A DNA stretch of 14,018 nucleotides, taken from NCBI GenBank assembly GCA_900317215.1, contig ONFW01000181.1:1-14018 (forward strand), written 5' to 3'. Source of the stretch: an uncultured Eubacteriales bacterium (GTDB taxonomy: Bacteria > Bacillota > Clostridia > Oscillospirales > Acutalibacteraceae). This document shows, piece after piece, positions 7,243 through 13,959 of the stretch; position 1 is the first letter of the stretch; the number at the start of each line of letters is the position of its first letter. A program made the position numbers and the translations under genes. Under the pieces are notes generated by a model that searched no databases, was not told the DNA's origin, and saw nothing but the letters and a program-made list of their open reading frames with translations.

Positions 7243-7274
7243 AATACCTGCACTTGAATAATATGGGCTGTGAA

Positions 7275-7331
7275 AAAGCTGCCGCAGATCATCTGACCTG
7301 CGGCAGCTTTAATAATCCTTTTTGTTTTTCG
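7275..7331. terminator. Bidirectional intrinsic terminator between convergent genes
   Basis: A perfect 13-bp stem (7275-7287 with 7298-7310, AAAGCTGCCGCAG and its complement) encloses a 10-base loop. On the plus strand it is followed, after a short gap, by T-rich DNA to 7331. On the minus strand the stem runs directly into a short T-run (GCTTTTTC). It sits between the stop of the PH-domain gene and the stop of the convergent Ig-like gene, as expected for a shared terminator. Confidence 0.85.
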
Positions 7332-7416
7332 ATTATCCTTTTCTCAGAAAAGCAAGCAATCATAAACGGTATCCTGCCTGAGAAATGCGTTGAACAGCTC
7401 GCCCTTATAAAAACGA

Positions 7417-8502
7417 TCATTTGACGACCTTGACGTTGCAGTACACGGTCTTGCCGTTGTACGTCTTGACGAGAACATAAGCGGTGCCTGTTTTGAGAGC
7501 CTTAACAACACCGTTGGAATCTACCTTGATGATCTTGTCGTTGCTCGGGGTAAAGGTTATGCCGCATGATGATGAACCGTCGGGAAGCTTCACCTTGAGC
7601 ACTGTGCTCTCGCCTTTTTTTAGAACTATAGAGGTCTTGTCAAGGGATATGGAGGAGGGAGCCTTGTTGACAAATACCGTGCATTTTGTAGTCTTGCCGT
7701 TTGCTGTCTTTGCCGTTACAACTACCTTGCCTGTCTTATGCGCCGTAAGAAGTCCGCTGTTCTTGTTGATCTCTGCAGTCTTGGGGTCGCTTGACGTGTA
7801 GGTGATATTATAGGCTGCCGAGCCTGTGTTCACACTGCAGTTGAGGGTGGCTTTTTCGCCTGCTCCTACCGTGATACTGCCTTTTTCAAAGGCGATTGAC
7901 TTCGGGGCGGCTTTTACCGTGACCTTGAGACTTGCGGTCTTTCCGTTTTCAAGAGAAGCGGTGACTACGGATGTGCCTGTTCCTGTTGCTTTGATCTTTC
8001 CCTGATCGTCAATGGAAAGCACCTTTTTGTTTGATGAGGTCCATTTTACATTGGATCCTGCTGAGGTGAGCAGAGACTTTAGCTTTGCTGTTTCGCCCTT
8101 GCCGAGCGTGAGAGTAGGAGTTTTGAACCTTACGCTTACCTCGGGAGGAATTATGTTGATATCCTTCTTGATCTTTTTGCCGCTCGGAAGAATTATCGTA
8201 AGCGTGCATTTGCCGACGCCCTTAGCTGTGAGAGTATTTCCGTCAAGACTTAACAGCCTGCTGCTGTCTGTTGTGATCCTGCATGAAAGTCCCGGTATGA
8301 GTCTTGAAGTGATCGTCGGGAAGATATAAGTGCGTCCCTTCTGCAAGGTTATCGTCGAGCCGTCTGAGGACAGAGAAAGCTCCTGAGTTGTCTTTTCGGT
8401 AACGGAGTCAAGCGCAGAAACGCTGAGCGATGCAGCCGATGTACCTGAAAGAGCAAGACAGGCGAGCAGTATGGAGGCTGCTCTTTTGATTCCGGTTTTC
8501 AT
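7417..8502 (-). CDS. Secreted protein with four Ig-like (BIG2-type) repeats
   Basis: 361 residues from ATG 8502. Residues 1-30 form a signal peptide: basic MKTGIKR, hydrophobic core SILLACLAL, and a likely cut after SVSA. A Cys in the core (LLAC) is a poor lipobox, so signal peptidase I processing is preferred. The rest is four Ig-like units of about 70-80 residues, roughly 45-112, 118-190, 195-275 and 278-361. The last three show the BIG2 pattern clearly: a GKGETAKLK or GAGEKATLN opening, then WTSSNKKVLSIDDQGKIKATGTGTSVVTA or its equivalent. No catalytic domain, dockerin, LPXTG motif or C-terminal membrane anchor is present, since the protein ends in CNVKVVK. It may bind cell surface or carbohydrate, or act as a spacer protein, but this is inference. 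The gene ends at the shared terminator near 7275; no clear promoter was found upstream. Confidence 0.85.
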   Translation of the reverse strand: MKTGIKRAASILLACLALSGTSAASLSVSALDSVTEKTTQELSLSSDGSTITLQKGRTYIFPTITSRLIPGLSCRITTDSSRLLSLDGNTLTAKGVGKCTLTIILPSGKKIKKDINIIPPEVSVRFKTPTLTLGKGETAKLKSLLTSAGSNVKWTSSNKKVLSIDDQGKIKATGTGTSVVTASLENGKTASLKVTVKAAPKSIAFEKGSITVGAGEKATLNCSVNTGSAAYNITYTSSDPKTAEINKNSGLLTAHKTGKVVVTAKTANGKTTKCTVFVNKAPSSISLDKTSIVLKKGESTVLKVKLPDGSSSCGITFTPSNDKIIKVDSNGVVKALKTGTAYVLVKTYNGKTVYCNVKVVK

Positions 8503-8508
8503 AATAAA

Positions 8509-8517
8509 CACCTCCTT
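8509..8517 (-). promoter_or_regulatory. Ribosome binding site selecting ATG 8502 for the Ig-like protein
   Basis: AAGGAGGTG lies directly upstream of ATG 8502, with eight bases between GGAGG and the start. The in-frame GTG at 8511 is part of this Shine-Dalgarno sequence, so a start there would be artefactual. The protein then starts MKTGIKRAAS, a normal signal-peptide N-region. Confidence 0.85.
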
Positions 8518-8608
8518 GATTTTTTAAAAACAAATTCCGCTTTTTACTCGAACGCTGATACACAATTTCAGAGAATTGCATAAGGAGCCTCAGTGAAGAA
8601 AGGCTTGT

Positions 8609-10135
8609 TCAATTGCTCCAATATTTTCTGTCGAGGCTTCTGAACTGCACGGCTTCAAAAATATGCTCTCTTCTGATGACCTCTGAGCTGTCCATATCAG
8701 CAATAGTTCTTGCGACCCTGACTATCCTTCCGTAAGCCCTTGCCGAAAAGCCCAGCGCTTCAAAGGAATGTTTGATAACGAGCCTTGCGCTGTCATCCAT
8801 GGGGCAGAATTCCTCCTGCATTGCCGGAGTCATGCGGGCATTACAGGTGATATCCGTGTTTTTGTAGCGATCTGTCTGGATCCTCCTTGCCTTGTTGACC
8901 CGCTCTTTTATCGCCGCAGAGCTTTCCTCGTTTACTGCTCCGGAAAGAGCGTCAAATTCTACGGGAGGGACCTCAACGTGAAGATCAAGTCTGTCGAGCA
9001 GCGGACCCGAGACTCTTGCAAGATATTTAGCGACCGCCTGTTTTGAACAGGTGCATTTTCTTGTCGGATGACCAAAATAACCGCACGGACAGGGATTCAT
9101 AGCAGTGACGAGCATTACCGAGCAGGGGTAGGTCAGAGTTGCGTTGACCCTTGAGATAGTAACAACGCCGTCCTCTATCGGCTGACGCAGAATCTCCATA
9201 GCATTTCTGCTGAATTCGGGCAGCTCATCAAGGAACAGGACTCCGTGATGAGCAAGAGAGATCTCACCGGGGTGAGGAATTGCCCCTCCTCCTGATAGAC
9301 CTGCTGCGGAGACTGTGTGGTGGGGAGAGCGGAAGGGTCTGTGTGTGAGCAGGGGAGAGCCCGCAGGAAGAGCACCTGCGATCGAGTGGAGCTTAGTTGC
9401 TTCTATCATTTCCTCAAAGGTCATATCGGGAAGGATCGTCGGCAGTCGTTTTGCAAGCATGCTTTTTCCGGCTCCGGGGCTTCCTATGAAAAGTACGTTG
9501 TGACCTCCGCAGGCCGCGATTTCAAGGGCTCTTTTTGCCGTTGTCTGACCCTTTACATCGGAAAAGTCTATCGGGTAGACCATATCCTCCGGGGTCGGCA
9601 GTTTTCTTTCCATGGGGATGATCGGCTTTCTGCCCCTGAAATGCATTACAAGCTCTGCTACCGTTCTGACAGGCATGATCTCTATCCCTTCCACAACGGC
9701 TCCCTCGGCGGCGTTGTCATAGGGGACAAAAAAGCGTCTGACGCCGTTTTTCTTTGCTTCTATCGCCATAGGCAGGATACCGTTTACCGGTCTTGTTTCA
9801 CCGCTGAGAGAAAGCTCTCCGATGAAGGCGCAGTCCGAGATATCATTGTTCAGTGAGCCGGCAGATAGAAGTATAGACATGAGTATAGGAAGATCATAAA
9901 GCGAGCCTGTTTTTTTTACGTCGGCAGGCGCAAGATTGACGATGACCCTTCTGAGCGGAAATTCAAAGCCGCTGTTTCTGATAGCAGCCTTGACCCTTTC
10001 TCTCGACTCTTTTATTGCAGCATCGGGCAGTCCGACTATTTCAAAGCTGCTCATTCCTTTTGAGATATCTGTCTCGACACTTACCTCGTATGCGTCCATG
10101 CCGAAAAGTCCCATGCTTTTAACCCTTACGACCAT
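8609..10135 (-). CDS. comM: ComM/YifB-family AAA+ ATPase (Mg-chelatase-like)
   Basis: 508 residues from ATG 10135, with AAAGGAG seven bases upstream; an in-frame start 24 bases further upstream lies before that site and is unlikely. ComM is a hexameric helicase that promotes branch migration of incoming single-stranded DNA during natural transformation in Gram-negative species; its role in most Bacillota is less clear. The N-terminal ~175 residues form the Lon-protease-like ChlI domain (AAIRNSGFEFPLRRVIVNLAPADVKK and others). The ATPase has Walker A GSPGAGKS (about 218-225) and Walker B LFLDELPEF with D303/E304. It also has the cysteine cluster NPCPCGYFG...KCTCS, a likely zinc site, and the C-terminal Mg-chelatase region (ARAYGRIVRVARTIADMD). 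Length is normal for the family and no key motif is missing. It has its own promoter at 10174-10202. Confidence 0.95.
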   Translation of the reverse strand: MVVRVKSMGLFGMDAYEVSVETDISKGMSSFEIVGLPDAAIKESRERVKAAIRNSGFEFPLRRVIVNLAPADVKKTGSLYDLPILMSILLSAGSLNNDISDCAFIGELSLSGETRPVNGILPMAIEAKKNGVRRFFVPYDNAAEGAVVEGIEIMPVRTVAELVMHFRGRKPIIPMERKLPTPEDMVYPIDFSDVKGQTTAKRALEIAACGGHNVLFIGSPGAGKSMLAKRLPTILPDMTFEEMIEATKLHSIAGALPAGSPLLTHRPFRSPHHTVSAAGLSGGGAIPHPGEISLAHHGVLFLDELPEFSRNAMEILRQPIEDGVVTISRVNATLTYPCSVMLVTAMNPCPCGYFGHPTRKCTCSKQAVAKYLARVSGPLLDRLDLHVEVPPVEFDALSGAVNEESSAAIKERVNKARRIQTDRYKNTDITCNARMTPAMQEEFCPMDDSARLVIKHSFEALGFSARAYGRIVRVARTIADMDSSEVIRREHIFEAVQFRSLDRKYWSN

Positions 10136-10173
10136 GCTGCATCTCCTTTGCAAACGCATTCTTTTCTACTATA

Positions 10174-10202
10174 ATTATAATGCAGAAGCGCCTTTTTTAC
10201 AA
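10174..10202 (-). promoter_or_regulatory. Sigma-A type promoter for comM
   Basis: On the minus strand a TTGTAA -35 box (10202-10197) is separated by exactly 17 bases from a perfect TATAAT -10 box (10179-10174), about 40 bases before ATG 10135. The hexamers are the same as those before the SPIG-repeat operon. Confidence 0.7.
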
Positions 10203-10401
10203 TGACTTATCCTCACATGACAACACGTTAAAACATACAAAGTTTGTCGCAGTATTTAGGCAAAGCAAACAAGGTGATACATGCTTTGGGTGAAATTCTT
10301 GCAGGTGAATATGTGAGCATGTTTTTACCATGGATCCTCCGTTGATATTGCTTCTGCCTTTCGGAATGAATGTCGCAAAGAAAACAGACAGAGCTAAACA
10401 C
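10203..10401. other. AT-rich spacer without a convincing gene
   Basis: This stretch separates comM from the inverted-repeat element. No good start codon with a ribosome site, hairpin or promoter was found. One plus-strand frame is open without stops from about 10232 to the TGA at 10343-10345 and reads like a protein tail (LGKANKVIHALGEI, then LAGEYVSMFLPWILR). It has no start signal and is only 37 codons long, so it could be a decayed gene fragment or chance. Confidence 0.4.
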
Positions 10402-10740
10402 GGCGCAGTGCCTGCGCTGTCGATTCGCGCCCTCGCTCGCTGCGCTCGCTCACTTCGTTAGCATATATAACTTTAAAGCCGCGGTTTCCGGCACGGGCAA
10501 GGCGCAGCCTTGCATGATGCGCTTCCGCCGTCGCACGCCGTATGGCGTGCTTTCCGGCTGCTTCTTTATGAAATTAGATTTTATTCTTCTGTCAGCCTTT
10601 CCGTGCCTTTTTTCATTACGTTTACACAACTAAGGTCGGCACGGAGAAACATACAGCCGGAGCAGACCTTTATGGTCTGCGAGGCGGTGGCACGTTTAAA
10701 AACTTGCTGCGTCAAAACTCGACAGCGCAGGCACTGCGCC
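10402..10740. repeat. About 340-bp element with perfect 22-bp terminal inverted repeats and nested hairpins
   Basis: Bases 10402-10423 are an exact reverse complement of 10719-10740. The segment between is GC-rich compared with its surroundings and holds further inverted repeats: 10497-10513 (6-bp stem, GCAAGG/CCTTGC), 10533-10550 (7-bp stem, GCACGCC/GGCGTGC, 4-base loop) and 10662-10680 (7-bp stem, GCAGACC/GGTCTGC, 5-base loop). A nested pair also exists: 10554-10560 with 10654-10660 around 10601-10607 with 10638-10644. No transposase is encoded; the open frames that cross it are arginine- and serine-rich and have no start signals. It could be a MITE-like non-autonomous mobile element, a dispersed genomic repeat or a structured RNA. 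No clear target-site duplication was seen. Confidence 0.7.
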
Positions 10741-10770
10741 CGTGCGGTCACGCACTGCGAGCGTATGGGG

Positions 10771-10799
10771 TTGAATTATTCAAGAGGATAGGATATTAT
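10771..10799 (+). promoter_or_regulatory. Candidate promoter for the zinc-ribbon and radical SAM-JAMM pair
   Basis: A TTGAAT -35 box (10771-10776), a 17-base spacer and a TATTAT -10 box (10794-10799) lie about 44 bases upstream of ATG 10843. They begin about 30 bases after the end of the inverted-repeat element. Confidence 0.5.
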
Positions 10800-10842
10800 A
10801 ATAATAGCATACAGAATATCAAATACTGAAGGAGGAATTGCT

Positions 10843-11427
10843 ATGAAGTGTCCGGTCTGCGCTGCGGAATGTCAGGCGGAGGATATGTTCTGCGATAACT
10901 GCGGAGCTCCTCTGATGATAATGGACGACAGAATGAAGGCTCTCACGGCCTTTCTCATCTCAAAGGAGATAATAAGCTGTGCGGAGGAGCTTGAAAAAAC
11001 TGTGGAGCTCAGCTTCAGCTTCGGTACCGATGACGGTCTTTTCAGTATGCCGCCGATAGAACCGATACGCTGTCCGCTGTATTATACCGAGAACGACATA
11101 AGGCATGCGCTTGTCAGGGAAAAAAGGATAGGTTCCGTTGATTTTCATGTTCTGCCCGATTTTTACAATGTCATATCTTATTACAGAGTGAATGCATCTT
11201 CTATCCCTGCCGATGAAAAACGTCCTGAGGAGTGCGGAGCGCCTGTGCTTGCGGAGGTGCTTGCAAACAGGAAAAACAACACGGTCTCTCTGATTTATTG
11301 CCACAGAGCCGAGATGGTATCGAGAGCCGGCCCGATGGAGTGTCTCTACGGCTGCCCGACAGCCTCAGAGATAGAAAAAAGATTTGAGGGCGCAGTACAG
11401 ACTGCGGAGATAATTGATGTCGATTGA
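10843..11427 (+). CDS. Zinc-ribbon protein of unknown function, coupled to the radical SAM-JAMM gene
   Basis: 194 residues from ATG 10843, with AAGGAGG seven bases upstream. The first 21 residues make a compact double CxxC zinc ribbon (C3, C6, C17, C20; MKCPVCAAE and FCDNCGAP). The remaining ~170 residues match no family I recognise. They have predicted helix at MKALTAFLISKEIISCAEELEKTVEL, a mixed region with several Cys and aromatics (PIRCPLYYTENDIRHALVRE), and an acidic end (AEIIDVD). No signal peptide, membrane segment or C-terminal Gly-Gly is present. Its last 11 bases overlap the next gene, with the start of one inside the end of the other, which implies translational coupling and roughly matched output. 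It may therefore be an adaptor, substrate or regulator of the radical SAM-JAMM protein; that is inference from gene order only. Confidence 0.8.
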   Translation: MKCPVCAAECQAEDMFCDNCGAPLMIMDDRMKALTAFLISKEIISCAEELEKTVELSFSFGTDDGLFSMPPIEPIRCPLYYTENDIRHALVREKRIGSVDFHVLPDFYNVISYYRVNASSIPADEKRPEECGAPVLAEVLANRKNNTVSLIYCHRAEMVSRAGPMECLYGCPTASEIEKRFEGAVQTAEIIDVD

Positions 11428-13048
11428 TAATGAATACGGACTTACAACTCTTTTCTGGGAGGCGACCCTCAGGTGCAACGCAAGGTGCGAATTTTGCGGA
11501 AGCGGCTGCGGAGACGTGTCCTGCTTTCCCGATGAGCTGACAGGAGACGAGATACGCTCTGCACTGCTCGATATCTCACGGAAGCTTGACCCTTCGGGGA
11601 TAATGCTGAATATCACAGGCGGAGAGCCGCTTGTAAGAAGGGATGTCTTAGATGTTGCGGCATATGCCGCAAAGCTGGGCTTTCCTTGGGGCATGGTGAC
11701 TAACGGCTCTCTGCTCAGCGATGAGAATATCTCAAAAATGAGTCGCGCGGGTATAAGAACGCTCACGGTCAGCATAGACGGCTGCAAGGAAACACATGAA
11801 AGGCTTCGTCACCTTGAAGGGTGCTTCGACAGGATCATCAGCTCTCTCAGACGGATAAGCGCACTTGGTGCAGCAGAGCATCTTCAGGTCACTACTGTAG
11901 TAAACAGACAGAATATCTCCGAGCTGGAGGAGCTGCGTGAGCTGCTGCTCGGGATCGGTCTGGACAGCTGGAGAGTGGTCACAGCCGACCCGATAGGCAG
12001 AGCTAAGAACAACAGCTCCGTTTTGCTTGACAGGGACGGCATGAGAAGATATTTTGAATTTGCAGAAAAATACCGCAGCGATCCGGTGCTTCCCGTAATA
12101 CAGAGCTGTTCACATTATTTCGGTGAATGGGAGCACAGGCTGAGAAGCAGAAGCTTTAACTGCGGCGCAGGAAGAAGGGTGGCAAGCATTCTCTATAACG
12201 GGGATATCTTTGTCTGCCCGAATGTCGAGCGCAGGAAGGAGCTTATTCAGGGAAATGTCAGAGAACATTCGCTTGCGGAAGTATGGAGCAGCGGCTTTGA
12301 GTTTTTCAGAAGAAGGGAGCGTACCCTTGCGTCGGAATGCAGGGAGTGCTATTATCGTGACTCCTGTCTCGGAGACAGCCTTCATACATGGAGCTTTGAC
12401 GATAACAGTCCGCGGTTCTGCATTAAGGAGTTTTACAGCGAAAGTGAGCTTTCGGAATACAGCCGGAGGGAAAAAGGCTTTCGGGAAGCAATGAATGAGC
12501 TGAAAAAGGAATGTGCTTCTCCGGCAGTATTAAGGATCAGCAGCAACCTTCCCTGCACAGGCAGGGTGGTGCTTGAAAGGCGTGCATCAGAGCAGCTTGT
12601 CTCCTTTTTTGATTGGGGCAGAACGAGCGAAAGGAACGACGTTGAACAAATGGCTTGTCTTATCGGGCGCTCGGTCGGTGAACTCATGACGGTCAGTGAC
12701 ATCATTCCTGTTCCTGTAGATCTTGCCGACAGGGAAAGCGCTGTTTTCACAGGGAAAACGCTGTCTGCGGCTCTTGAGCTTGCCCAGACGCGCAGAACAG
12801 GTGACGGCGCAAATGAGCTTATCGGTTTTGTGCATAGCCACCCGCATGAGCTTGACACTGTACTCAGCACAGGAGATGAGGCTCTTCATAAAAAGCTGCT
12901 GTACGGCTTCGGCATCAGGCTGTCAATGCTTGTGAACCCTCATAAAAGAAAGCTCAGGGCTTACTATTCAGAGGATCTTTCTCCTGCTGAGATATATTTA
13001 ACAGGTGAACGTAAAATGCTTGAGGAGCTGGATATAAGGACATGGTGA
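11417..13048 (+). CDS. Radical SAM/SPASM-like protein fused to a C-terminal JAMM (MPN/JAB) metallopeptidase domain
   Basis: 543 residues from ATG 11417, with GGAG in the preceding gene seven bases upstream. The radical SAM domain (~10-190) has the CX3CX2C iron-sulfur motif CNARCEFC (C20, C24, C27), TGGEP at 67-71 and SIDG further on. A SPASM-like region (~245-335) has C249 and C267 in a CGAG...NGDIFVCPN context, then C308, C311 and C317 (CRECYYRDSC) and C335. The usual CX3C partner after C317 is a Ser, so one cluster ligand may be missing. After a linker (~340-385), residues ~390-520 form a JAMM domain: E410 in VEQMACLIG, the zinc motif HSHP (H473, H475) and STGD (S484, D487). The spacing between the second His and Ser is one residue longer than usual. 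SPASM radical SAM proteins modify peptides or proteins; JAMM enzymes cleave peptide or isopeptide bonds. Both active sites look largely intact. Substrate is unknown. Confidence 0.88.
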   Translation: MSIDNEYGLTTLFWEATLRCNARCEFCGSGCGDVSCFPDELTGDEIRSALLDISRKLDPSGIMLNITGGEPLVRRDVLDVAAYAAKLGFPWGMVTNGSLLSDENISKMSRAGIRTLTVSIDGCKETHERLRHLEGCFDRIISSLRRISALGAAEHLQVTTVVNRQNISELEELRELLLGIGLDSWRVVTADPIGRAKNNSSVLLDRDGMRRYFEFAEKYRSDPVLPVIQSCSHYFGEWEHRLRSRSFNCGAGRRVASILYNGDIFVCPNVERRKELIQGNVREHSLAEVWSSGFEFFRRRERTLASECRECYYRDSCLGDSLHTWSFDDNSPRFCIKEFYSESELSEYSRREKGFREAMNELKKECASPAVLRISSNLPCTGRVVLERRASEQLVSFFDWGRTSERNDVEQMACLIGRSVGELMTVSDIIPVPVDLADRESAVFTGKTLSAALELAQTRRTGDGANELIGFVHSHPHELDTVLSTGDEALHKKLLYGFGIRLSMLVNPHKRKLRAYYSEDLSPAEIYLTGERKMLEELDIRTW

Positions 13049-13052
13049 TATA

Positions 13053-13077
13053 ATCCCGCATACTCTGTGTGCGGGAT
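13053..13077 (+). terminator. Hairpin after the radical SAM-JAMM gene, weak terminator
   Basis: An 8-bp perfect stem (13053-13060 with 13070-13077, ATCCCGCA/TGCGGGAT), extendable to 11 pairs with one G-U pair and a 3-base loop, begins five bases after the stop at 13048. It lacks a clear T-run, so it may terminate poorly or only stabilise the 3' end. Confidence 0.45.
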
Positions 13078-13199
13078 CATTCACAGCAAATACCCGCAAA
13101 AAGTATCATCAGAAATCCCCGAAAATATGATCGAAAGGAAAAAATCGGTAATATTGATAAATTCTGTAAAAAACCGGGTCAATAAATTATAAAATAATA

Positions 13200-13228
13200 T
13201 TGACTAATCATTCAAAATAGTGTATGAT
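13200..13228 (+). promoter_or_regulatory. Sigma-A type promoter for the sigma factor gene
   Basis: TTGACT (13200-13205), a 17-base spacer and TATGAT (13223-13228) form the best promoter match in the window. It is 30 bases upstream of ATG 13258, so the sigma factor can be expressed independently of the upstream pair. Confidence 0.7.
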
Positions 13229-13257
13229 GTAAAAAGCGGCGGTAATGAGGTGGAGCT

Positions 13258-13845
13258 ATGCTTGCAAATGGATCATCAGAGGCTTTTGAGGAACTCAGCG
13301 ATGCTGAGCTTGTAGGGCTCTGCAGGGAAGGCAGCGAGCCTGCTTTCAGACAGCTTGCAGGCAGGTTTTTTCTCACGCTGAGGAAAAAAGCCGCAGATAT
13401 TGCGAGATGTCCTGCCGATATTGATGATCTTGTTCAGGAGGGAATGATAGCCCTTCATTATGCGGCAGGCACCTATGATGAGAACAGCGGCGCTTCGTTT
13501 GCAACATACGCTAATGTCTGCGTAAGGAACAGAATGGTCTCAGCCGTTCGCCGTGAAAATTCCCTGAAGAACCGTCTTAACGGCTCTGCAGCTCCTATCA
13601 AGGAGGCAGAGGGGGTTCCGGCTATGCCGGAATGTGACCCGCTGAATGCAGTTATCATAAATGAGGAGCTGCGTTCGCTCGAAGACTACCTCAGGAACAG
13701 CCTTTCTGCTGCGGAGAGTGCTGTGCTTGGTGCATATCTCGAGGGACTGTCCTATGACGAGATAGCGCAAAGGCTTGGGATTACAAGAAAAGCCTGTGAC
13801 AATGCGATGCAGCGAGTAAGAAAAAAGCTCAGACAAAGATACTGA
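13258..13845 (+). CDS. SigH-like sigma-70 family RNA polymerase sigma factor
   Basis: 195 residues from ATG 13258, preceded by GAGGTGGAG. Region 2 spans about residues 20-100, with DDLVQEGMIALHYAAGTYDE (core binding and -10 contact) and SFATYANVCVRNRMVSAVRR. A variable linker follows (~100-140, GSAAPIKEAEGVPAMPECDP). Region 4 spans about 144-195 (LSAAESAVLGAYLEGLSYDE, IAQRLGITRKACDNAMQRVRKKL), a helix-turn-helix for the -35 box. Length and layout resemble Bacillus SigH (Spo0H), which runs early-stationary-phase and competence genes, more than housekeeping SigA (region 1 and long region 3 absent) or typical ECF factors. No anti-sigma gene is visible beside it. Its target promoters cannot be deduced here. 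It lies 209 bases after the radical SAM-JAMM gene and has its own promoter, so a functional link is not shown. Confidence 0.9.
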   Translation: MLANGSSEAFEELSDAELVGLCREGSEPAFRQLAGRFFLTLRKKAADIARCPADIDDLVQEGMIALHYAAGTYDENSGASFATYANVCVRNRMVSAVRRENSLKNRLNGSAAPIKEAEGVPAMPECDPLNAVIINEELRSLEDYLRNSLSAAESAVLGAYLEGLSYDEIAQRLGITRKACDNAMQRVRKKLRQRY

Positions 13846-13959
13846 GCGCTATATGCCCGTGTAGCTTATATCAGGAGAGCGTTGACTTTTAAAAAATCAA
13901 AGGTGGCGGTGCAATTCCGCCCGAGGGCGAAATAATTATACCAAAGCGAGGTAAATCAA

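Noticed and set aside
8512..8608. Promoter or terminator between comM and the Ig-like gene
   Set aside because: Only weak 5-bp stems and no well-spaced -35/-10 pair could be found, so neither is called, although transcription of the Ig-like gene must start here or upstream.
9317..9856. Plus-strand open frame of 179 codons opposite comM
   Set aside because: It is antisense to the conserved ATPase core and its translation looks like random Cys/Arg-rich sequence, so it is a shadow frame.
10136..10159. Upstream in-frame start for comM at 10159
   Set aside because: It lies upstream of the AAAGGAG site that serves ATG 10135, and the extra eight residues do not look like the family N-terminus.
10370..10791. 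Two overlapping plus-strand open frames (10370-10633 and 10510-10791)
   Set aside because: They cross the hairpins of the inverted-repeat element, lack ribosome sites and give Arg/Ser/Leu-rich translations typical of GC-rich palindromes.
11417..13048. Frameshift joining of two separate genes (radical SAM and JAMM)
   Set aside because: The frame is continuous with no internal stop, and the linker at about residues 340-385 is charged and helical like a normal interdomain region, so a true fusion is preferred over an assembly artefact.
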